IMG/VR virus record: IMGVR_UViG_3300034356_000821
Coordinates: 1 to 56,635 of that record
DNA: 56,635 bases
From: a virus
Reading direction: 5' to 3' (one strand)
The notes beneath the pieces are model-generated. The model ran no database searches. It saw only the letters and a list, made by a program, of their open reading frames with translations, and had not been told where the DNA came from. Positions 49,110 to 56,635 of this stretch are shown piece after piece; positions within the stretch are counted from its first letter, which is position 1; every line of letters begins with the position of its first letter. The translations under genes and the position numbers were made by a program.

Positions 49110-49512
49110 CTTTCTTTTCCTTCTTTGGTTTGGGAAACAGTCTATCACGATACGCTCTCATCAGTGATGCACTCACATTCTGAATGGCGTATGCTTCTAT
49201 CTCGTTGCCGGGGTTGTCTTCACCAATGTATCTAAAGTATTCCTGCACCACATGCACAGCCTCATGTACTAACAATGTTGCAACGTCGATACCATCAGTC
49301 TGAGGTGTAACAGGGATGCAAACAATGCTCACTCTGTTGCCCTTCGGTGTGTTGAAATAGTGCGTGGTTGCTAATGATTCATGAATAAGCCATCTGTCCC
49401 ACTCATGTATAGGAACCTTCAAATATCTCAGTGTGCGATAGTAGTCTGACTCAGTGGTACAGACTTTTAAGAAATCACCTTCGATTAGGCAACGGTTTAA
49501 CCATGTAGTCAT
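49051..49512 (-). CDS. Zinc metallopeptidase-like protein, 153 aa
   Basis: LLVHEAVHVVQEYFRYIGED has an HExxH zinc site with a later Glu in NEIEAYAIQN, the gluzincin pattern. No signal peptide. Possibly a protease or a structural relative without activity. It overlaps the polymerase start by about 58 bases and follows the 48-aa gene (ATGA). Confidence 0.7.
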   Translation of the reverse strand: MTTWLNRCLIEGDFLKVCTTESDYYRTLRYLKVPIHEWDRWLIHESLATTHYFNTPKGNRVSIVCIPVTPQTDGIDVATLLVHEAVHVVQEYFRYIGEDNPGNEIEAYAIQNVSASLMRAYRDRLFPKPKKEKKDGLRMGHRDIQDSVHVLSD

Positions 49513-49655
49513 GTGCCGCCATACTCACGGCTAAGAATGTGTTGGTCATATACATCAAGCTCCTGTTCAACATCTGCAAGCTCAGCATAAAGCTTAGCCA
49601 GTGTTGTGTCACCTTTGATGTAGGCATCACGCTCAAGTTCTGCATAGGTTTTCAT
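49509..49655 (-). CDS. Small helical protein, 48 aa
   Basis: Acidic, almost wholly helical (KTYAELERDAYIKGDTTLAK, LYAELADVEQELDVYDQHIL), likely a coiled coil. Its stop overlaps the peptidase-like start (ATGA). No family recognised. Confidence 0.6.
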   Translation of the reverse strand: MKTYAELERDAYIKGDTTLAKLYAELADVEQELDVYDQHILSREYGGT

Positions 49656-49657
49656 GG

Positions 49658-50131
49658 TTAATCCCAAAGGCTTTGAAAGAAAATACCGAACAGCTTAGTG
49701 CCGTTGGCGATACGTTCGTGATGTTTCTGAAGACCAGCACGGTCACACAAGATAGCATCAATCTGCTCCATAAGTTCAGCTTCTTTGTTCACATTAGACA
49801 TGTCATAGAACAGGTCTTCATTGTCATGATCAACGATCTGTTCCATCGCCCAAATCATTTCATCAAGTACATATTCCCATCGTTCAAAGTGGTTGTTGTC
49901 AACATCCCACTCATGCTCTTTAGGTGGTGCTGCTGTAGAGCGAAGATGTTCTGGTACATACTCGTCATCAACTAACGGAGCACCATGCTTCGTAGCCTTC
50001 AACTGCTTGAGCATAGGCACGATGAGTAGCGCTAACGTGTGGTCCATACTCCATGTGTCATGCTCTTCAATGGTGATGTCAACTTGACGTGGAGTGTCGT
50101 CTTCTACATAGGGTCCGATAATTACTTTCAT
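49658..50131 (-). CDS. Phage protein, 157 aa
   Basis: Begins MKVIIGPYVEDDTPRQVDIT, with SMDHTLALLIVPMLKQLKAT and an acidic C-terminal half. The MKVxIGPY start with DHTLA and PxLKQLK recurs in replication regions of T7-like and other phages. Function unknown; no enzymatic motif seen. Confidence 0.72.
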   Translation of the reverse strand: MKVIIGPYVEDDTPRQVDITIEEHDTWSMDHTLALLIVPMLKQLKATKHGAPLVDDEYVPEHLRSTAAPPKEHEWDVDNNHFERWEYVLDEMIWAMEQIVDHDNEDLFYDMSNVNKEAELMEQIDAILCDRAGLQKHHERIANGTKLFGIFFQSLWD

Positions 50132-50132
50132 G

Positions 50133-50285
50133 TCAGTTCCTTTCGTGGTTGTTTAAAATTTGAAGGATGATGTTGATCGACTGCATCAACATCATCTGCT
50201 CCATTGGGTCAAGCTGGTGATAGCTAGGTTGTGGCGTAGGCCACTTCTTAATGATGGCGTTCCAGTATTGTTCTACTTCGCTCAT
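50133..50285 (-). CDS. Small protein, 50 aa
   Basis: Starts at 50285 overlapping the helicase-primase stop (ATGA). Contains EVEQYWNAIIKKWPTPQPSY and a Met-rich helix (PMEQMMLMQSINIILQIL). No family recognised. Confidence 0.65.
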   Translation of the reverse strand: MSEVEQYWNAIIKKWPTPQPSYHQLDPMEQMMLMQSINIILQILNNHERN

Positions 50286-51883
50286 AAAACATCCTGTTCT
50301 ACTTCGGTCTGGAACATTCTACCTGTCTCTTTGTTGTACAGCAAGTGACAAGCTGGACCAGTGACACCACTATAGCGGTTCTTTAAAACCCTGACATGTG
50401 TGGTGTTGCGCTCAGTCAAGTCTTCAGCTTGACCATTACGCTCCAGACCAATCACCATGTCGCTAAGCTGTGCAATGGATGCTGACCCACGAAGCTGAGC
50501 CAGTGATGTAGCAGCACCTTCTTCATGGCCCTTGTCAGACGGACGCTTCAAGTGGCTGACCAAGATGAGAGCGATGTTGGTTTCTTGCACCAGCATACGC
50601 AGCTTAGTCATCACTTCGTCCAAGGCTTTGCGTTCGTCACCACTCTCTTGACTTGAGATGATGATGGACAAGTGGTCAAGGAAGATGTAATTACATGACA
50701 TACCTTTTGCCAGATAGCGAACACGGTTGACAATGTTTTCAATGCTGGTCGATCCGAAGTGGTCGAACAGGTACAATCTACCAGTGCCAAGCGTTGCATC
50801 GAAAGCGTTCTTGCGTTCTTCATCAGACACAACAGCATCGGGTAGGTGTAGTGGTGCATTGGCAGCAAGCGACATCATAGACAGTGCAGTCTTACGAACA
50901 CTTTCTTCCAAGAACATCAAGCCGATGTTGTCTGGTGTGTTCTGAATCAAATGCCACACCAACTCACGCAACACCTGAGACTTACCCAACCCTGAGCCTG
51001 CTGTGATGGTGACAAGTTCACCGAGTCGGATGCCATAGGTTAGTTCGTTCAACCCATCCCACGGATACTTGCAATCAGCAGGTGCCATTGGTGTAGATAC
51101 CATGTCCCACAAAGTGCTACCTGAAACAATACCGTCTGGAACAAACTGCTCAGCCCTCCACCAACGGTCAACAAACTGTGCTTCCTTACTTGCTGACAAC
51201 CAATCACATGCATCCTTCAACTCAGGCATGGGCTTGAATATCTTGCACTTGCTACCGAACAACTCAGCCACTTCCTTTGCAGCCTTGATGCCGGGTTCAT
51301 CACCATCAAAGCAAACAACAATGGTTTCAAAGCTGTTGATGTATTCGTAGTTGGCTTTGCAATCTTTCAATGCTGAAGCTGCACCATTCCTGATCGACAC
51401 CACAGGCCATTTCGATCCTGTCATTTGGAATGCAGCCAGTGCATCGAACTCGCCTTCAGTGATGGTTAGATATTTACCACCGGACGGGAACAGGTTCTGC
51501 CCATACAGTGTTGCAGCTTTCCAGTTGCCAATAGCGCTGAAGTCTTTGCGGTCTACAGGTCGGACCTTTGCTGCCACCAGCACAGAGTCTTTGTCGTAGT
51601 AGGGGAAATAGTATTTGCCATTGTCACGGACAGTGCCATACTTCTCCATCGTTGTTTTGGTGATGCGTCTTTCTGACACAGACACTGGCACACCTGTGTT
51701 GAAAGCTTTGATGAAGCTTGTGTCAGACACTGCTGGTGTAATGGGTTCGATCACAATTATTCCTTCTGTACCGGGGGTTAGTGTTGAACAGACAAAGCAG
51801 TAGGCACTACCGTCTGCATTGATTGATGCACCATCACTGCTACCACAAGCAGGACAGGCAACGTGAGTGCGAATGAAACTCAT
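50282..51883 (-). CDS. Bifunctional primase-helicase (T7 gp4-like)
   Basis: A 533-aa protein that primes and unwinds. N-terminal zinc ribbon (Cys10, Cys13, Cys29, Cys32); TOPRIM primase residues TEGEFDA (Glu143) and CFDGDEPG (Asp193, Asp195); DnaB-type helicase with Walker A AGSGLGKS (Lys301), YIFLDHLSIIIS (Walker B) and VSHLKRP. It likely loads at the fork with the family-B polymerase. Stop is shared with the next start. Confidence 0.93.
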   Translation of the reverse strand: MSFIRTHVACPACGSSDGASINADGSAYCFVCSTLTPGTEGIIVIEPITPAVSDTSFIKAFNTGVPVSVSERRITKTTMEKYGTVRDNGKYYFPYYDKDSVLVAAKVRPVDRKDFSAIGNWKAATLYGQNLFPSGGKYLTITEGEFDALAAFQMTGSKWPVVSIRNGAASALKDCKANYEYINSFETIVVCFDGDEPGIKAAKEVAELFGSKCKIFKPMPELKDACDWLSASKEAQFVDRWWRAEQFVPDGIVSGSTLWDMVSTPMAPADCKYPWDGLNELTYGIRLGELVTITAGSGLGKSQVLRELVWHLIQNTPDNIGLMFLEESVRKTALSMMSLAANAPLHLPDAVVSDEERKNAFDATLGTGRLYLFDHFGSTSIENIVNRVRYLAKGMSCNYIFLDHLSIIISSQESGDERKALDEVMTKLRMLVQETNIALILVSHLKRPSDKGHEEGAATSLAQLRGSASIAQLSDMVIGLERNGQAEDLTERNTTHVRVLKNRYSGVTGPACHLLYNKETGRMFQTEVEQDVL

Positions 51884-52134
51884 TTAGTTCCAGCCTTACT
51901 AAACATATGGAAGCGCTTGGCATGCAGCAAAGCCTCGTCACGTTCTTTGTTGAGGCCGTAGATTGTGCCCATGTCGGTGCCTTCATCACGCTTACGCTTG
52001 ACCACCTCTGTGCTAATTTGTGATGCTGTCTTACCTGACTGCTTAGCCTTGAACGTGGAGTCTTCAGCGAACATGGACGGGCGGGGATGTTGTTGCCAAT
52101 GAAACGGTGACAAGGGGTGGCAGTTGCAGGTCAT
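51880..52134 (-). CDS. Hypothetical protein, 84 aa
   Basis: N-terminus has Cys/His/Trp-rich TCNCHPLSPFHWQQH, then a basic helix (FKAKQSGKTASQISTEVVKR). It overlaps ThyX by four bases. Unknown function. Confidence 0.6.
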   Translation of the reverse strand: MTCNCHPLSPFHWQQHPRPSMFAEDSTFKAKQSGKTASQISTEVVKRKRDEGTDMGTIYGLNKERDEALLHAKRFHMFSKAGTK

Positions 52135-52775
52135 TGTTGTTCCCTAAAGAAAGCAGACATAGTAACAGGTGCAACATCACGCAACACAGCCAGCACATCC
52201 TGTGCCACCAACCTGTGTTCCTTCTGTGTGGATGGGTCGAGTCGTGCTTGCAAGAATGTAATCCAGCTACGCATAGTGCCGTTGACGTACAGCTTAGATG
52301 GTGTCAACCCTTCAGGCAACAAAGCACGAGCTTGCTCTTTGGCAATGCCACGCTTCAATGCTTCGCTGTACAAATACTCAGCCTCACCAACCATCCTAGC
52401 CTGTGCTGCTGCCCACCATATGGTGAGGTCAAAGTCGTCTGTCTCTAAAGAGTTCTGCCGATTCTTGTTGTCTTGCATTCGGCATTCTCGAATAGCGAAT
52501 TCACCAAGCTGTGTAGCGTCAGCATATCGCTGGCTAAACTCTTGAAAGCTAAAGCTTCTGTGTCGCAATAGTTGTCGTGCAATGTCGCGGGTGGTTGACA
52601 CTTCGATACACGCACTAGCCATTTCAAACACAGACCAGTGAGCATTCTTTGCACAATAACTTAGCAGCCCTGCCACGTTGGGGTTGTCTTGGTTGCCGGG
52701 GTTGCTGACACGGGCGCAATAGCCGATGTGTTTGTCAGCATCTGGTGTTGCCCAAATAAGTTTTGCTGTTGTCAT
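52131..52775 (-). CDS. thyX: FAD-dependent thymidylate synthase
   Basis: Makes dTMP from dUMP with FAD and folate. The signature RHRSFSFQEFSQRY is the ThyX motif (RHRxxSxxxxSxRY). Also HWSVFEMASACIEV and LNGTMRSWITFLQ-like region (YVNGTMRSWITFLQARLDP). 214 aa, standard. Next to the RNR and polymerase genes, it completes nucleotide supply. Start overlaps the 49-aa gene stop (ATGA). Confidence 0.95.
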   Translation of the reverse strand: MTTAKLIWATPDADKHIGYCARVSNPGNQDNPNVAGLLSYCAKNAHWSVFEMASACIEVSTTRDIARQLLRHRSFSFQEFSQRYADATQLGEFAIRECRMQDNKNRQNSLETDDFDLTIWWAAAQARMVGEAEYLYSEALKRGIAKEQARALLPEGLTPSKLYVNGTMRSWITFLQARLDPSTQKEHRLVAQDVLAVLRDVAPVTMSAFFREQQ

Positions 52776-52921
52776 AGTTTCATTGCCTCCATAGTTAGTC
52801 CGATGTTACCAATGGCATAGCCAACAAAGGCTAAGCCAAGTCCTGTGTTGCCTTTAAGCAACAGATCAATTGCAATGACGGTGTACACAACACCTATAGT
52901 TGCTATAAGCCAAGCGCTCAT
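52772..52921 (-). CDS. Small membrane protein, 49 aa
   Basis: Two hydrophobic helices (AWLIATIGVVYTVIAIDLLL and LGLAFVGYAIGNIGLTM) with a short loop. Its start overlaps the integrase stop and its stop overlaps the thyX start. Function unknown. Confidence 0.65.
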   Translation of the reverse strand: MSAWLIATIGVVYTVIAIDLLLKGNTGLGLAFVGYAIGNIGLTMEAMKL

Positions 52922-54006
52922 ACCATTCCTCTCATGTTCTGTGCCACTGTAGCACTCTTCAATGTGTGTTTGACATACGGTGTAAGGCTATGCACTGTGG
53001 CATGACCACTCAGAGCCATGACGTTTGTGAGAGCTACACCAACTTCAACCATCTCTGTGATAGCTGTTCTACGCAAGTCCATTAGCTGAAGTTCATCAGG
53101 CAGTCCAGCTTCCTGCATCACCACCTTACCCGCCTTGCTCAACTGCTGCAAGCTGTAGGGCTTGGGTGTGTTCTTCGTTGAAGCTGGCATTATAAATGGT
53201 TGCCATGACAGGTCAACGTGTTGTTGCTTCAGCATCTCTTGCAAATCTTTTGGTAGCGGTATAGCCACCCTTGCCCTACGTTTGCTCTGCTCCAACGACA
53301 ACACCCCTGTGTTGATGTCATAGCTGTCCCATGTCAGCATACGCATGTCACCAAGTCGTTGCGCTGCACAGTAGGCTGTGTACACAATGAGTCCAATGCT
53401 TCGCCATTCATACTTGCTAAATGCTGTAGCCATGAAAGCTTTGATGTGTTCCTTCGTCCACACTGTGCGGCGTGGTCGGTCTGTCTGTCGCTTGACGTTG
53501 GTGAAGGGATTGAATGTACAGAATCCATTACGTATAGCATAGCTAAACAACAGACGATACACAGCCAATGAATGATTGGCTAAGCTAACACTGTTGCCAG
53601 CATGAGTGTCATAGATTTGTTGGCACATCGGTGTTGTCAAACTGCCAAGCCTCGTGTGCAACAACACCTGCCCTGCTGTGCGATCTTGATACCATTGCTT
53701 GAGATAGTAGGCATAGTCTGAACGTGTCTTGATACCAAGCCTGCTATGTTCAAGACTGTTGACATAGCTCTTGGTCAAGTCGTTGACGGTTGACTTGTCT
53801 GTCAAGTGTTTGAGGTAGCGGTGATGCTGCCTCCACTCGTCCATCAACTCGTTCTGTTCGTTGCAATAGTTGATGGCTTCAACAAGGTTGGTGCCTATCT
53901 TGATGCGCTTGACAATGTTGGCTTCGACAGCATCAGCGGGTGGGTTGTATCGGTAGTAGGCAACACCATCATTGTCAACACGCTGCATGTAACGGGCTAG
54001 GTTCAT
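52918..54006 (-). CDS. int: Tyrosine recombinase (integrase)
   Basis: 362 aa. N-terminal core-binding domain, then the catalytic domain with AAQRLGDMRML (Arg217), a basic beta hairpin (Lys242), box II MDLRRT where the usual HxxR His is replaced by Met309, LSGH (His335) and Tyr344. Normally integrates phage DNA at an att site. The His change may alter efficiency. It lies in the replication operon; no repressor or obvious att site was found beside it. Confidence 0.85.
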   Translation of the reverse strand: MNLARYMQRVDNDGVAYYRYNPPADAVEANIVKRIKIGTNLVEAINYCNEQNELMDEWRQHHRYLKHLTDKSTVNDLTKSYVNSLEHSRLGIKTRSDYAYYLKQWYQDRTAGQVLLHTRLGSLTTPMCQQIYDTHAGNSVSLANHSLAVYRLLFSYAIRNGFCTFNPFTNVKRQTDRPRRTVWTKEHIKAFMATAFSKYEWRSIGLIVYTAYCAAQRLGDMRMLTWDSYDINTGVLSLEQSKRRARVAIPLPKDLQEMLKQQHVDLSWQPFIMPASTKNTPKPYSLQQLSKAGKVVMQEAGLPDELQLMDLRRTAITEMVEVGVALTNVMALSGHATVHSLTPYVKHTLKSATVAQNMRGMV

Positions 54007-54206
54007 TTAGTTTCCTCTTTAGGTTTCTTAGGCAATGGTGCCCAATGTGTCCAATACTTATCGTCACTACGCAACTCACCATACACAGCAACACCATGCA
54101 CACTCAGTAGCTGCACCTTCGCAGACCTTGGGCATGTTGCAATGGGTTGCCAATAGTATTCTGTATCGACAACGGCTGTGCCATCTCTGGTTAGTCTAAC
54201 TGTCAT
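54003..54206 (-). CDS. DUF551-like small protein, 67 aa
   Basis: YYWQPIATCPRSAKVQLLSV and YWTHWAPLPKKPK match the WxPIxxxP ... WxPLP pattern of the DUF551 type, common in phages and prophages. Role unknown. It overlaps both neighbours by four bases. Confidence 0.75.
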   Translation of the reverse strand: MTVRLTRDGTAVVDTEYYWQPIATCPRSAKVQLLSVHGVAVYGELRSDDKYWTHWAPLPKKPKEETK

Positions 54207-55051
54207 ACATCACCCATGTTGTAGAGCATGGTTGCTGTCGCCAACAACTTGTTGTGATCAACCAATGCATCAAGCCAGCGCTGAGGGATACTGTCGTAGC
54301 CATACAAACGACCAGCAATCATGCCTGTCACAGCACCAACAGTATCAGCGTCACCGCCTTTGTTGATGGCATGAACAACAGCGTCTTCAAAGGAGTGTGT
54401 TGCACACACAGACTGCCATGCCGATGCATAGCAACCCATCACTGTGCCACTGTCTTCCCTGATACCCTTGTCGAACAGGGCTTGGTTGCCTGTAGTTGCA
54501 CCATCGAACAACTCTTCAGCCAATTGTGCTGTGTATGCTACGCAATTGGCAGTGCCATGAGTGAGCAAGCCACCAGCAACAGACTCAGCAATTGCCATCG
54601 TCTTGTTCGTGTGGTTGAACAAAATGTGTGGAGCCATTCGCATAGCGCTCCCATTACCATCTGTCATGAACGCACAAGAGCCACCATAGGGACGCTTGTT
54701 GGACGATGCGCTCAGCGCTTCAGCAGTAGTAGTTCCAATATCAAAACAATAATTTCTAGTACCGAAAGTTCCATTGTTTCTCCACTGCTTGAAGTTTTGG
54801 GCAATGATGCCGGGAGCAAAGCGTTTGTAGGTGAGGTAGGCATCGGCGATGCAGTTGCTCATGGCCCCATCATCGCTGTATTCTCCAACAGATGCATCGT
54901 GTACACCGCCACCAATCATGTCACGAACAGGTGATCCTGTGTTTGGTTCGGTGAACTCAAGAGCGATACCCATAGCATCACCAATATACAGACCCATGAA
55001 CATACCGATAGCATTGTTTTGATTCATAACATTGTTTGTGCTGTCTAACAT
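54203..55051 (-). CDS. ADP-ribosylglycohydrolase (DraG-like)
   Basis: Removes ADP-ribose from modified targets (protein, or other molecules). Seen: YIGDAMGIALEF, EYSDDGAMSNCIADAYL with metal-binding Asp60/Asp61, TDGNGSAMRMAP, and NKGGDADTVGAVTGMIAGRL with the second metal site (Asp234, Asp236, Thr237). 282 aa, normal. Most likely start 55051, or ATG 55027; neither has a clear Shine-Dalgarno. A 19-bp perfect inverted repeat (55045-55063) covers the start. Confidence 0.88.
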   Translation of the reverse strand: MLDSTNNVMNQNNAIGMFMGLYIGDAMGIALEFTEPNTGSPVRDMIGGGVHDASVGEYSDDGAMSNCIADAYLTYKRFAPGIIAQNFKQWRNNGTFGTRNYCFDIGTTTAEALSASSNKRPYGGSCAFMTDGNGSAMRMAPHILFNHTNKTMAIAESVAGGLLTHGTANCVAYTAQLAEELFDGATTGNQALFDKGIREDSGTVMGCYASAWQSVCATHSFEDAVVHAINKGGDADTVGAVTGMIAGRLYGYDSIPQRWLDALVDHNKLLATATMLYNMGDV

Positions 55052-55063
55052 GAGCTATGTTAG
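55045..55063 (-). promoter_or_regulatory. Hairpin over the ADP-ribosylglycohydrolase start
   Basis: CTAACAT-GAGCT-ATGTTAG, perfect 7-bp arms, spanning the first ATG at 55051. It could limit translation or be a protein-binding site. Confidence 0.5.
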
Positions 55064-55143
55064 ATGTGTTGTTGATGTTGCATGTCTCTCCATGCTGTCA
55101 CCGATTGTCGTAACCAGAAGAACCCCATAGCGGTTAAGGCCAT
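55060..55143 (-). CDS. Possible 27-aa peptide
   Basis: Frame from ATG 55143 to TAA 55060, in the gap between the DUF932-like and DraG-like genes. It encodes a hydrophobic/Trp peptide (ALTAMGFFWLRQSV). No Shine-Dalgarno of note. May be chance. Confidence 0.25.
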   Translation of the reverse strand: MALTAMGFFWLRQSVTAWRDMQHQQHI

Positions 55144-55148
55144 TGACG

Positions 55149-55988
55149 TTACGCTGTAACGTATTCGTCAGCAATGTTCCACAGTTCTGTGTTGATACGC
55201 ACAGCTTCCTTGATGGAGTTGACAGGTCGAGCCTTACGCATCACACCTTGAGGATGCACATCAGTGATGGACCTGATCAATGCATTGCCACGAACTACAC
55301 CTTCTTGGATGCGGTTGAACACAGTCCAAGCATCGTAGCCTCTGTCACCATCACGGCGTACACTCATCACATCCTTGACCGTCTGTGCCACAGCATAGGC
55401 ACCCTTGGCTTGACCAGTGTAGTCGTCCCAACGGGTAGCAACACCAGCAATAGCCATGTCATGTACATCACCAGTGGACAGTGACACACCACGCATCTTG
55501 TCAATGCGGCCCATCAAGGATGGCAGGGTAGCCACTGTGTTACGCAGCATCTCTTCAAAGCCGTTCAATGCTTTGCTGTGATAGATGCGAGACTGAAAGC
55601 CATCACCAGCCACGATGCCGTTGGAGCAGATGAAACGGAATGCACCAGCGAAGAGCTTCACACTACCACTACCATCATGAGAGTTGTACAAGATGATTTC
55701 AGGACGAATGTCATCAGCGGTGGCAAGGTCAACCACCTTGCTGAATGCCAACATGTGAGCAGCATGTAACGGGCTGGCCTTACGGCTACGTTTCTGTGCA
55801 GCCTGTGTCGGTACATAACCATAGTCTGCCATGATGGGCAGCACATCGCTTGTGTTGAGGGAGATGTAACGGTCGGTCAAGCGGTCTGCCTTGGTGACGC
55901 TGAATGCAGCAGGAGCACGTTGATGGATGGCTTCGATACTCAAGGCTGAGTTGTCGGCATTACGGGAGAAGATGACATGCTTAGACAT
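55149..55988 (-). CDS. DUF932-like phage/plasmid protein
   Basis: Start at 55988 chosen because AAGGAAACAATC precedes it. 279 aa with PLHAAHMLAFSKVVDLATAD, PEIILYNSHDGSGSVKLFAG, FRFICSNGIVAG, and a C-terminal region (NALIRSITDVHPQGV) that match the DUF932 family of phages and plasmids. Function not known; some are expressed early. It is the first gene below the 56037-56066 promoter and opens the main replication operon. Confidence 0.82.
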   Translation of the reverse strand: MSKHVIFSRNADNSALSIEAIHQRAPAAFSVTKADRLTDRYISLNTSDVLPIMADYGYVPTQAAQKRSRKASPLHAAHMLAFSKVVDLATADDIRPEIILYNSHDGSGSVKLFAGAFRFICSNGIVAGDGFQSRIYHSKALNGFEEMLRNTVATLPSLMGRIDKMRGVSLSTGDVHDMAIAGVATRWDDYTGQAKGAYAVAQTVKDVMSVRRDGDRGYDAWTVFNRIQEGVVRGNALIRSITDVHPQGVMRKARPVNSIKEAVRINTELWNIADEYVTA

Positions 55989-56036
55989 GATTGTTTCCTT
56001 ACGAGAGTTGTGGCAACATTGCCGGGTTGGGCCTTC

Positions 56037-56066
56037 AGTGTAAAGGCTTTCCAAATGGCTTGTCAA
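56037..56066 (-). promoter_or_regulatory. Promoter for the replication operon
   Basis: TTGACA (56061-56066), 18-bp spacer, TACACT (56037-56042). ATGGCTT and AAGCCAT form perfect inverted arms around the -35, the same design as the early-arm promoters. It drives the DUF932-like gene and those below it. Confidence 0.75.
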
Positions 56067-56092
56067 ATAAGCCATTCAGAAAACCCTACAAC

Positions 56093-56332
56093 TTAGTCGG
56101 GTTTGTCCTTCTTCACAAGCGGTGCAACCTCTGCCCATGCTTGCAAATGTATCACTTGATTTTTCATGTTCAGGCAGTAGCTGTACATGCCATCGATGTG
56201 GTCAAAAAACAACACTTCATCAATGCCTGTGCCATCCATCCACGGTAGCTTGATGTAGCTGCGAGGCTTCACCTTGTACAACTCACGCACTGGTAACAAA
56301 TCGTAGTCTGCAACATCTATTTCGCTAATCAT
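56093..56332 (-). CDS. Phage protein, 79 aa
   Basis: MISEIDVADYDLLPVRELYK, then PRSYIKLPWMDGTGIDEVLF and FDHIDGMYSYCLN...QVIHLQAWAEV. The WMDGxGxDEVxFFDxIDGMYSYC pattern recurs in phages, function unknown. It overlaps the 55-aa gene by four bases (ATGA). Confidence 0.72.
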   Translation of the reverse strand: MISEIDVADYDLLPVRELYKVKPRSYIKLPWMDGTGIDEVLFFDHIDGMYSYCLNMKNQVIHLQAWAEVAPLVKKDKPD

Positions 56333-56496
56333 TTTGTTTCCTTTTCAATGTCATTTTCCAAAGCTACAGCACCATCGATGTAGCCTTGCCTGTATTGCTT
56401 GTCTTCCCAACATCCTGTAGGGGTGAAGAAGGGACGCATCGGTTGGTTACGCAGGCCATGCATCCTGCCTAAAATATAGGCAACACTCTCACTCAT
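56329..56496 (-). CDS. Small protein, 55 aa
   Basis: Frame from ATG 56496 to TGA 56329-56331. The sequence ILGRMHGLRNQPMRPFFTPT then WEDKQYRQGYIDGAVAL looks like short phage proteins with a G-x-x-G/Y-x-x-G-Y-IDG tail. Unknown function. Its start overlaps the stop of the gene that crosses the window edge. Confidence 0.6.
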   Translation of the reverse strand: MSESVAYILGRMHGLRNQPMRPFFTPTGCWEDKQYRQGYIDGAVALENDIEKETK

Positions 56497-56635
56497 CTCT
56501 GACCTTCACCAATGCATCAGCAATCTTGTATGCATAGCGGCTCAGTGCCAGCGGGTCTTCCACTGTCACACCAGAGGCAAGCACACCCTTCATCACCTCA
56601 AGCGAGAAGGTGTCACGCAGGGATGGCTCAGCCTT
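56489..56635 (-). CDS. Second copy of edge-crossing gene, 5' end missing
   Basis: This is the 3' part of the gene also present at 1-220, here with its natural stop (TGA at 56489-56491). Compared with the left copy there are three base differences: two are synonymous, one changes Thr to Ser. So both versions are intact coding sequence. Confidence 0.8.
   Translation of the reverse strand, partial: KAEPSLRDTFSLEVMKGVLASGVTVEDPLALSRYAYKIADALVKVRDE
56497..56635. repeat. Right copy of 139-bp terminal direct repeat
   Basis: Matches positions 1-139 with three substitutions clustered at the far end. It shows that the window covers a closed circle once, plus overlap. Confidence 0.9.

Overview
The window is one complete, circularly closed tailed-phage genome, about 56.5 kb of unique sequence. 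The last 139 bases repeat the first 139 with three substitutions. The virion proteins (TerS, TerL, a 694-aa portal, scaffold, HK97-type capsid, short adaptor and nozzle proteins, an S74 tail fibre and very large internal virion proteins), and the absence of tape-measure, tube and sheath genes, point to a podovirus. Rz/Rz1 spanins and several lipoproteins imply a Gram-negative host. Style and gene content resemble phages assembled from freshwater or marine metagenomes. No phage RNA polymerase is seen, and many sigma70-like promoters are, so host polymerase is probably used.

Layout. Two long opposed transcription units meet at both ends. A roughly 960-bp non-coding region (5906-6868) separates them at their starts. 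The minus-strand unit runs leftward from 5.9 kb, across the window edge, and down to 38.2 kb. It starts with an arm of very small genes (1-5.9 kb), then carries a DUF932-like protein, an ADP-ribosylglycohydrolase, an integrase, ThyX, a primase-helicase, a family-B DNA polymerase, an SSB-like protein, a flap exonuclease, an HNH nuclease, an RNA ligase, class Ia ribonucleotide reductase, a PD-(D/E)XK nuclease, a phosphatase and finally two tRNA elements. The plus-strand unit (6869-38153) carries small basic proteins, packaging, head, tail, fibre, lysis cassette and internal virion proteins. A strong terminator at 38171-38199 lies at the convergence point.

How it fits together. Early minus-strand genes make nucleotides (NrdAB, ThyX), copy DNA (helicase-primase, PolB, SSB, exonuclease) and probably repair RNA (RNA ligase). 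Late genes build and release the particle. Early-arm promoters share TTGACA, an 18-bp spacer and TACAAT/TATAAT, often with inverted repeats over the -35 box. Ten early genes also share a compact hairpin that holds the Shine-Dalgarno sequence and often the preceding stop codon. The scaffold and capsid genes have structured RNA leaders.

Most notable points: the covarying ribosome-binding hairpins; the operator-like promoter family; a tRNA-like element with a reduced D-arm whose 5' end lies at a predicted transcription start; an AKGG motif shared by many late proteins; a possible ADP-ribosyltransferase-like segment in the 1744-aa internal protein paired with an encoded ADP-ribosylglycohydrolase; and a possible pseudoknot ahead of the scaffold gene. 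Family assignments come from reading motifs and were not checked by database search.
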